Position numbers and translations under genes: made by a program
Notes under the pieces: generated by a model
Database searches by the model: none
Seen by the model: the letters and a program-made list of their open reading frames with translations, nothing else
What the model was told of the DNA's origin: nothing
NCBI GenBank assembly: GCA_946478985.1
Contig: CAMLDZ010000056.1
Span: forward strand, 1 to 19,921
Length of the DNA stretch: 19,921 nucleotides
From: an uncultured Solimonas sp.
Lineage (GTDB): Bacteria > Pseudomonadota > Gammaproteobacteria > Nevskiales > Nevskiaceae
Direction of reading: 5' to 3'
In this document: positions 14,973 to 19,921 of the stretch, in pieces
How the letters are laid out: each line of letters begins with the position of its first letter
How positions within the stretch are numbered: position 1 is the stretch's first letter

Positions 14973-15902
14973 TCAAGCCTTGACAGCGGCCACGGCTTTG
15001 GCAACGCCGTCCGCATCTTCGAGCGCGATCGAGTTTGCATCCTTGGCAATGCGCTTGTTCAGGCCCACCAGAACCTTGCCCGGACCGCACTCGAACAGGC
15101 TGCCGATGCCGTCCGCCTGCAGGCGCTGGATGGTCAGCGCCCAGCGTACCGGCCGGTAAAGCTGGTCGCGCAGCGCGGCGCGGATGGCGTCCGGCTCCTG
15201 GCGGGTCTCGCCATCCAGGTTGTGGCGGACCGCAATCGCCGGCGCCTTGATGGGGGTCGCCTGCAGGCGCTCGAACAGCTGGTCGGCGGCGCTCTTGAGC
15301 AGCCCGCAGTGCGAGGGCACGGACATCGGCAGGCGCACGATCATCCGCGCGCCGCGGGCCTTGCCCTGGCTTTCCAGCCATTCCAGTGCCGGCACGTTGC
15401 CGGCGACCACCACCTGCCCCGGGGCGTTGTAGTTGGCTGGCGCCAGCACGCCTTCGCCCGGGTAGTCGGCGCAGAACGCCTCGATCGCCGCATCGTCCAG
15501 GCCGACCACCGCCGCCATGCCGCCGACGCCTTGGGGCACCGCCGCCTGCATCAGCTGGCCGCGCAGCTCGACCAGTTTGAGCGCGTCGGCGAAATCCAGG
15601 CTGCCGGCGGCCATCAGCGCGCTGTATTCACCCAGGCTGTGGCCGGCCAGCACCGCCGGTGCGGGCGCCTGCTGCGCCTGCCAGACGCGCCAGACCGCGA
15701 TGCTGGCCGCCAGCAGCGCCGGCTGGGTGCGAGCGGTCTGGTTCAGCGATTCCACCGGCCCTTCCGCGACCAGCTTCGCCAGATCCCAGCCGAGCACCGT
15801 CGAGGCTTCCTCGAAGGTGGCGCGGACCGTCGGGTCGCCATGGCCGGACAACATGCCGACCGACTGCGAACCTTGACCAGGAAAGAGCATTGCGTAAGTC
15901 AT
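14973..15902 (-). CDS. fabD: malonyl-CoA:ACP transacylase
   Basis: A 309-residue transferase that moves malonyl from CoA to ACP, supplying FabF and the other condensing enzymes. It begins with LFPGQGSQSVGM; the nucleophile Ser89 is in GHSLGEYSAL, Arg114 binds the malonyl carboxylate, His198 in PSHC completes the dyad, and Gln247 is in DQLYRPVRW. The end motif GPGKVLVGLNKRI is also present. Length equals that of E. coli FabD. It is the first recognisable fab gene of this operon. fabH, plsX and rpmF, which usually precede it, are absent and rrtA occupies that place, with 26 nt between the genes. Confidence 0.96.
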   Translation of the reverse strand: MTYAMLFPGQGSQSVGMLSGHGDPTVRATFEEASTVLGWDLAKLVAEGPVESLNQTARTQPALLAASIAVWRVWQAQQAPAPAVLAGHSLGEYSALMAAGSLDFADALKLVELRGQLMQAAVPQGVGGMAAVVGLDDAAIEAFCADYPGEGVLAPANYNAPGQVVVAGNVPALEWLESQGKARGARMIVRLPMSVPSHCGLLKSAADQLFERLQATPIKAPAIAVRHNLDGETRQEPDAIRAALRDQLYRPVRWALTIQRLQADGIGSLFECGPGKVLVGLNKRIAKDANSIALEDADGVAKAVAAVKA

Positions 15903-15928
15903 GGAGTGATCCCGTGTAACGATGAGGG

Positions 15929-16558
15929 TTATGGAGTTTTGGCCGAAGGGGCGGAGCCGGCGGCCCGTCCTTCGCGACCGCTGAAGCTGCCGGCCGCCAG
16001 GCCATAGGCCAGACCGACCAGCGAACCGTAGAGATGCGCCTGGGTGATGACGCGGCCGCCGATCGCCGCCTCGTCCGATAGCGGCGCACCGGCCAGCTGC
16101 TCGTAGACGAGCTTGCCGACAAGATAAAGCAGCGCCAGCGCGGCGATCCGATCACGGCGCAGCGCCTGCGGAACCAGTCCGAGCAGGAACAGTCCATGGA
16201 TCACCCCAGACAGGCCGACGTAAAGCCGCAGGCCCGGCACCAGCGCGTACAGGCACAGGCTGATGCCCAGGCTCAAGGCCAGCAGCCGTTGCAGCCAGAT
16301 CCGCAGCGACAGCGGCTGCGGACACAGCAGCACCAGCACGACCAGACCCGCCGCGTTGAGCGCCGTGTGATACCAGCCGAGATGAACGAAGTGCCCCGTC
16401 AGCAAGCGCCACCCCTGTCCGGCCCCGATCGCCGCGCGGTCGAACGCCAGCGCCTGGCGCAGCGTATCGCCGCCGGCGGCCAGCGCCAGCAGCGTCAGGA
16501 TCAGCAGCAGTGGCCAGCGCCAGCTGTCAGCAGAACGGTAATTTGAGTTTGTTATCAT
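15929..16558 (-). CDS. rrtA: rhombosortase (rhomboid-family intramembrane serine protease)
   Basis: A 209-residue polytopic membrane protein with about six hydrophobic segments. It shows the rhombosortase form of the rhomboid motifs: GWRLLTGHFVHLGWYHTALN at 49-68, the catalytic Ser117 in YVGLSGVIHGL, and the partner His175 in AHLYGSLVGLAYG. Rhombosortases process proteins carrying a C-terminal GlyGly-CTERM signal that leave the cell through type II secretion. That role is supported here by the pseudopilin operon starting 52 bp away on the other strand. The gene also runs head-to-tail into fabD with a 26-nt gap, so it may be co-transcribed with fatty-acid synthesis. The hydrophilic C-terminal 30 residues are probably disordered. 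No GlyGly-CTERM substrate is visible in the window. Confidence 0.85.
   Translation of the reverse strand: MITNSNYRSADSWRWPLLLILTLLALAAGGDTLRQALAFDRAAIGAGQGWRLLTGHFVHLGWYHTALNAAGLVVLVLLCPQPLSLRIWLQRLLALSLGISLCLYALVPGLRLYVGLSGVIHGLFLLGLVPQALRRDRIAALALLYLVGKLVYEQLAGAPLSDEAAIGGRVITQAHLYGSLVGLAYGLAAGSFSGREGRAAGSAPSAKTP
16550..16558 (+). promoter_or_regulatory. predicted extended -10 promoter of the gspG operon
   Basis: The plus strand reads TGTTATCAT: a TG one base before TATCAT (five of six -10 consensus bases), which forms an extended -10 element and can compensate for the lack of a good -35 box. A start near 16565 would give a leader of about 46 nt before gspG. The element overlaps the rrtA start codon on the other strand, so expression of the two divergent units could interfere. 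I see no equally good promoter for rrtA; a GATAAT on the minus strand near 16600 lacks a -35 partner. Confidence 0.4.
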
Positions 16559-16610
16559 CGATCGAGGCGCTTGCTAGGCCTCTTCATTCCCAAGCCGGCA
16601 TTATCCCCAA

Positions 16611-17057
16611 ATGAACCCAATCCGCGCGCGCCGTGTCCACGGCGGCTTTACCCTTATCGAAATCATGGTGGTCGTGGTGATCCTCGGCATCCTCGCCGCG
16701 GTGGTCGTGCCACGCATCATGGATCGCCCGGACGAAGCCCGCGTGACCAAAGCCAAGCAGGACATCCGCGTGCTGGAGTCCTCGCTCAACATGTACAAGC
16801 TCGACAACTTCAGCTACCCCACCACGCAGCAGGGCCTGGACGCGCTGGTCGCCAAGCCGTCCGGCGAGCCGGAGCCGAAGAACTACAAGGCCGGCGGCTA
16901 CGTGCAGAAGCTGCCGAAAGACCCCTGGGGAAACCCCTACCAGTACCTGCAGCCCGGTGTGAAGGGCGAGATCGACATCTTTTCGCTGGGCCGCGACAAC
17001 CGTCCAGGCGGCGAAGGCGTCGACGCCGACATCGGCAACTGGGATCTGGGCGCTTAA
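16611..17057 (+). CDS. gspG: type II secretion system major pseudopilin GspG
   Basis: A 148-residue prepilin. A 12-residue basic leader ends in Gly12, and the mature protein starts [22 protein letters not shown] with Glu5 (residue 17), the prepilin peptidase and N-methylation signature. The rest is the GspG fold: [31 protein letters not shown], and the C-terminal calcium-binding loop [22 protein letters not shown]. It forms the shaft of the periplasmic pseudopilus that pushes folded exoproteins through the outer-membrane secretin. It is the first gene of the plus-strand operon, with gspC, D, E and F not upstream. No clear Shine-Dalgarno precedes the ATG. Confidence 0.96.
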   Translation: MNPIRARRVHGGFTLIEIMVVVVILGILAAVVVPRIMDRPDEARVTKAKQDIRVLESSLNMYKLDNFSYPTTQQGLDALVAKPSGEPEPKNYKAGGYVQKLPKDPWGNPYQYLQPGVKGEIDIFSLGRDNRPGGEGVDADIGNWDLGA

Positions 17058-17086
17058 GGCGCGCGCCGGTCGCCGCAGCTTTCCAC

Positions 17087-17746
17087 TTGCGCCCGCTCCG
17101 CACCCGGCCGTTCGGGTTCACGCTGCTGGAGCTGCTGGTGGTGGTCGCCATCGTCGGCGTGCTGGTGACGCTGGCGACGCTGGCGATCAGCAACCGCGCC
17201 GGCAGCGATACCCTGGAAACCGAGGCCAAGCGGCTGCAGCAGCTCCTGAGCGTGGCGCTGGAAGATGCTGAAATGGGTGGGCTGGAAATCGGTTTTGTGC
17301 TGACCGACGGCGGTTACGCCTTCGTCGCCGTCGCCCCCAACGGCAAGTGGGCGCCGCTGCGCGAAGGCCCGCTGCGGCCCCGCGCGCTGCCGCCGCCGCT
17401 GACACTGACGCTCAAGGTCGACGGCCGTCCGGTCGCACCGGTGCCGTCGGAGCAGCTGGTCGCCGCCGCCAAGTCCGCTGCCGAGGAACAGAAGCAGGAG
17501 GCCGACGGCAAGGACCCCGCCGCCGCCGACCCCGGCCTGCCGGACGACAAGGCCAAGGACAAGAAAGGCCACAAGGCCAGCGATGCCGCACCGCTGAAGC
17601 CGCAGTTGCTGCTGCTGTCCAGCGGCGAAGCCAGCAGCGCGACGCTGGACGTGGCGGCGCCCGGCGTCGCCGAGGTCTATGTGCTGGAGATCGACAGCCT
17701 GGGTCGCATCAGCCGCAGCAGCCGGCCGGCGAGCAGGCCGCGATGA
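17087..17746 (+). CDS. gspH: type II secretion system minor pseudopilin GspH
   Basis: A prepilin of about 219 residues with the cleavage site after Gly10 and mature start FTLLELLVVVAIVGVLVTLATLA, with Glu at mature position 5. The middle (LETEAKRLQQLLSVALEDAEM, YAFVAVAPNGKW) and the end (VYVLEIDSLGRIS) fit GspH/XcpU. The protein is longer than usual (about 170) because residues 121-171 are a low-complexity stretch rich in Ala, Lys, Asp, Glu and Pro. The only start codon that gives a normal leader is the TTG at 17087, 29 nt after gspG; no ATG or GTG is available and no ribosome site is evident, so the start is uncertain. The stop overlaps gspI as ATGA. Confidence 0.85.
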   Translation: MRPLRTRPFGFTLLELLVVVAIVGVLVTLATLAISNRAGSDTLETEAKRLQQLLSVALEDAEMGGLEIGFVLTDGGYAFVAVAPNGKWAPLREGPLRPRALPPPLTLTLKVDGRPVAPVPSEQLVAAAKSAAEEQKQEADGKDPAAADPGLPDDKAKDKKGHKASDAAPLKPQLLLLSSGEASSATLDVAAPGVAEVYVLEIDSLGRISRSSRPASRPR

Positions 17747-18129
17747 GCCGCCCGCCCGCGCGCGCCGCCGCCGGCTTCACGCTGATCGAGATGGTGGCGG
17801 CGATCGCCGTCGTGGCGATCGCGCTCGGCGCGATCATCGCCGGCATGGCGCGCTACACCGAGAACGCCGGCTACCTGCGCACGCGCACGATCGCGCTATG
17901 GGTCGCCCATAACCGCCTCACCGAGCTGGCGATCGACCGCAAGTGGGCGGACGTCGGCGAGAGCAACGGCGAGAGCGAGATGGCCGGCGTCACCTGGAAG
18001 TGGAAGGCGACGATCAAGGCCACCGACGACGCGCACCTGCGCCGCGTCGACGTCGAAGTCAGCGCGCCCAAGGCCAAGACGCCGTCGGCGCGACTGTCCG
18101 GGTTTCTCGCGGATGCGGGGCGGCAATGA
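17743..18129 (+). CDS. gspI: type II secretion system minor pseudopilin GspI
   Basis: A 128-residue prepilin. The leader of 11 residues ends in Gly11, followed by FTLIEMVAAIAVVAIALGAII with Glu at mature position 5. The next segment, RTRTIALWVAHNRLTELAI, is the strongly conserved GspI stretch (A-x-W-x-A-x-N). GspI joins GspJ and GspK in the tip complex of the pseudopilus. Its ATG overlaps the gspH stop and its stop overlaps the gspJ start, both as ATGA, so production of the tip subunits is likely coupled. Length is normal. Confidence 0.94.
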   Translation: MSRPPARAAAGFTLIEMVAAIAVVAIALGAIIAGMARYTENAGYLRTRTIALWVAHNRLTELAIDRKWADVGESNGESEMAGVTWKWKATIKATDDAHLRRVDVEVSAPKAKTPSARLSGFLADAGRQ

Positions 18130-18926
18130 GGCACTCGGCAAGCTGCTCTCACGCCAGCGTCCGCGCTACGGACGGTCCCGCCCTCTCCCGCTGCGCGGGC
18201 GAGGGACAGCGGTCGGCCTGCGGCCGGAATCTTGTTCGGGGCTTCACGCTGCTGGAGCTGATCGTCGTCGTCGCGATCTTCGCGATCTTCGCCATGCTCG
18301 CCTATGGCGGGCTCGACGCCGTGCTCAAGACCCGCGATTCGGTCGAGCGCGCGCAGCTGCGCCTGGCCGAGCTGCAGAAGGGCTACCGGCGCCTGCGCGA
18401 CGACTTCCAGCAGCTCAGCCCGCGGCCGGCGCGCGATGGCTTCGGTGACCTGCAGCCGGCGCTGCGCGGCGCCGACAACGCCGGCGTCGAGCTGACGCGC
18501 GCCGGCTGGCGCAACCCCATGGGGCTGCCGCGGCCGACGCTGGAGCGCGTCGCCTACAAGCTGGGTGATGACGGCCTGCACCGGCTGAGCTGGCGCACGC
18601 TGGATCTGGCGCAGGATTCCAAGCCGGTGGATCTGCTGTTGCTGTCCGGCGTCACCGACCTGCGCTGGCGCTTTCTCGACGTCAATCGCGAATGGCAGAC
18701 GCAGTGGCCGGCGCTGAACACCACGCAAAGTCCGGAACAGGCGGCGGCCGCGCCGCCGCCGGTGGCCGTCGAGGTGCGCCTCAAGCTGCGCGATCTGGGC
18801 GAGCTGCGCTATCTGTTCAAGCTGGGCCTGGACCCGCAGCGCAGCGTTCCGGTGCTGCCGGGCAGCGATGCCGGCGGCCCGGGCGCAGGCACGGCCAAGC
18901 CGCCGGCCTCCGGAGGCGAGGCGTGA
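18126..18926 (+). CDS. gspJ: type II secretion system minor pseudopilin GspJ, with unusually long leader
   Basis: A 266-residue prepilin. The mature start FTLLELIVVVAIFAIFAMLAYGGL follows Gly39 in LVRG, with Glu at mature position 5. RLAELQKGYRRLRDDFQQLSPRPARDG and a late LRWRFLD are typical of GspJ. The leader of 39 residues is much longer than in the neighbouring pseudopilins (7-12) and contains a REP-like inverted repeat in its DNA. There is no ATG, GTG or TTG in frame between 18126 and the cleavage site, so the start at 18126 (ATGA overlap with gspI) is forced. The C-terminus carries a Gly/Pro/Ala-rich tail. The protein belongs to the pseudopilus tip with GspI and GspK. Confidence 0.9.
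   Translation: MRHSASCSHASVRATDGPALSRCAGEGQRSACGRNLVRGFTLLELIVVVAIFAIFAMLAYGGLDAVLKTRDSVERAQLRLAELQKGYRRLRDDFQQLSPRPARDGFGDLQPALRGADNAGVELTRAGWRNPMGLPRPTLERVAYKLGDDGLHRLSWRTLDLAQDSKPVDLLLLSGVTDLRWRFLDVNREWQTQWPALNTTQSPEQAAAAPPPVAVEVRLKLRDLGELRYLFKLGLDPQRSVPVLPGSDAGGPGAGTAKPPASGGEA
18181..18205. repeat. REP-like inverted repeat inside the gspJ leader
   Basis: CCCTCTCCCGC (18181-18191) and GCGGGCGAGGG (18195-18205) form an 11-bp stem with one mismatch around a TGC loop. Repeats of the form CCCTCTCCC...GGGAGAGGG are, as I recall, common dispersed intergenic elements in Xanthomonas- and Pseudomonas-like genomes. A second small palindrome, CGGCC-TGC-GGCCG, follows at about 18214-18226. Here the element lies in translated sequence. 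Whether it is repeated elsewhere cannot be seen from this window. Confidence 0.5.
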
Positions 18927-19873
18927 GACGCGGCCAACAGGGCATCGCGCTGATCACCGCCGTGCTGATCGTCGCGCTGGCGGCGATCGCCGCCAGCGCC
19001 ATCATGGTCTCGGCCAATCTGGCGATGCACCGCACGCAGAACCTGCAGGAATCGGAGATCGCCTGGTGGTACGCCGACGGCGTCGAAGCCTGGGGCAAGA
19101 CCATACTCGCCCGCGATGCCGAGGCCAACCGCATCGACGCGCTCAACGACATCTGGGCGACGCCGGTGGACTTCCTGCCGATCGACGAGGGCGCGCTGCG
19201 CGGCGGCATCAGCGATCTGCAGGGCCGTTACAACCTCAACAACCTCGGCGTGCGCCAGCCCGACAAGTTCCAGCAGGAGCTGCAGATCTTCGTGCGCCTG
19301 GTGCAGCTGGCGAGCGGCGTCGACGAATACCAGGCCCGCCGCATCGGCTCGGCGATCCGCGACTACGTCGATGCCGACAGCACGCCCACCGGCATCGATG
19401 GCGCCGAGGACAGCGACTACCTGGGCCTGGACATCCCGCGGCGCGTGCCGAACCGGCGCATGCAGAGCGTCAGTGAACTGCTCGCGGTACAGGGCGTCAC
19501 CGCGGAGATTTACGCCAAGCTGCTGCCGCATGTCTGCGCGCTGCCGGCCGATAACGTGCAGGTCAACGTCAACACCGCAACGCCGCTGCTGTTGATGGCG
19601 CTCGGCAACCTGCAGACGCCGAGCGACAAGCTCAAGCAGTTCCTGGAGGAGCGCCTGGGCGACCCGGCCAAGCTCACCGATGAGCTGTTCAACGCGCGCG
19701 GGGTTTTCGATACTTCAGCCGTCCCGCAAAGCGCGATGAGCACCGGCAGCGCCTACTTCGAGTTGCGCGTCGAGGTCTTCGTAGGCAGCGGTCGGCTCGC
19801 CCTGTATAGTTTCTACCATCGCGCCGGCAACGCCGCGCCGACCGTGTACGCCCGCAGCACCTTCACCGAATGA
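18923..19873 (+). CDS. gspK: type II secretion system minor pseudopilin GspK
   Basis: A 316-residue pseudopilin starting at GTG 18923, overlapping the gspJ stop (GTGA). A 7-residue leader ends in Gly7 and the mature protein begins IALITAVLIVALAAIAASA, with Thr and not Glu at position 5, as is usual for GspK, which caps the pseudopilus tip. ESEIAWWYADGVEAW, DLQGRYNLNNL, IRDYVDADSTPTGIDGAEDSDYLGL, PNRRMQSVSELLAV and NVNTATPLLLMAL are family features, including the helix-hairpin-helix-like inserted domain. Length is normal. Its stop overlaps the next start as ATGA. Confidence 0.95.
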   Translation: MRRGQQGIALITAVLIVALAAIAASAIMVSANLAMHRTQNLQESEIAWWYADGVEAWGKTILARDAEANRIDALNDIWATPVDFLPIDEGALRGGISDLQGRYNLNNLGVRQPDKFQQELQIFVRLVQLASGVDEYQARRIGSAIRDYVDADSTPTGIDGAEDSDYLGLDIPRRVPNRRMQSVSELLAVQGVTAEIYAKLLPHVCALPADNVQVNVNTATPLLLMALGNLQTPSDKLKQFLEERLGDPAKLTDELFNARGVFDTSAVPQSAMSTGSAYFELRVEVFVGSGRLALYSFYHRAGNAAPTVYARSTFTE

Positions 19874-19921
19874 GCGCCACCGATCGCGCGTTGCGCACTG
19901 CCAGAACGTCCCCTCAACGTC
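19870..19921 (+). CDS. start of the next T2SS gene, probably gspL (partial)
   Basis: An ATG at 19870 overlaps the gspK stop (ATGA), and the frame is open for 17 codons (MSATDRALRTARTSPQR) to the window edge. gspL follows gspK in nearly all type II secretion operons, and this operon uses the same 4-nt overlap at three earlier junctions. The visible residues are too few to show a GspL signature, so the identity rests on gene order. Confidence 0.45.
   Translation, partial: MSATDRALRTARTSPQR

Noticed and set aside
14151..16007. 618-codon plus-strand open frame opposite fabG and fabD
   Set aside because: It spans two real genes and their spacer on the other strand; composition is His/Arg/Ala-rich with no recognisable domain.

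Overview
The window is about 19.9 kb of GC-rich, tightly packed bacterial chromosome with almost no non-coding space. The protein families and gene order point to a Gammaproteobacterium near the Xanthomonadales/Nevskiales (Stenotrophomonas, Solimonas or Nevskia-like). The supporting features are the fabD-fabG-acpP-fabF block running into pabB-pabC-mltG-tmk-holB-pilZ, a PilZ of the Pseudomonas type IV pilus kind, a PIAGT-type PabB, and a rhombosortase beside a type II secretion pseudopilin operon. This placement is an inference from gene content; no rRNA or tRNA gene is visible.

Layout. (1) 2-151: the last 49 codons of an unrecognised + strand membrane-anchored protein. (2) 218-5986, minus strand: a catabolic beta-oxidation operon read tetR, thiolase, FadJ-like enoyl-CoA hydratase/3-hydroxyacyl-CoA dehydrogenase, HSD10-like short-chain dehydrogenase, alpha/beta hydrolase. 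A promoter and a perfect 7-bp palindrome sit directly before tetR and suggest autoregulation. (3) 6137-7156, plus strand: a soluble cyclic-nucleotide-binding/rhodanese fusion protein with no DNA-binding domain. (4) 7160-16558, minus strand: read from the far end, rrtA (rhombosortase), fabD, fabG, an internal promoter, acpP, fabF, pabB, pabC, mltG, tmk, holB, pilZ. This unit combines fatty-acid synthesis, folate-precursor synthesis, peptidoglycan glycan-strand termination, dTMP kinase, a clamp-loader subunit and a pilus-assembly protein. (5) 16611 to the end, plus strand: gspG-H-I-J-K and the first codons of a probable gspL, divergent from rrtA.

How the parts relate. The catabolic operon would shorten acyl-CoAs by hydration, dehydrogenation and thiolysis; it lacks an acyl-CoA dehydrogenase and ligase in this window. 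The biosynthetic fab genes lie on the other side of the cNMP/rhodanese gene. The rhombosortase lies 52 bp from the pseudopilin operon, which makes functional sense because rhombosortases act on GlyGly-CTERM proteins exported by type II secretion. Several gene junctions overlap by 4 nt (ATGA or GTGA), implying translational coupling.

No wholly new system is evident. The points most worth checking are the rrtA position between the gsp and fab operons, the HTH-less cNMP/rhodanese protein, the tetR operator, a REP-like inverted repeat translated into the gspJ leader, a charged low-complexity insert in GspH, and several substitutions at conserved active-site positions (FabG, PabC, thiolase).
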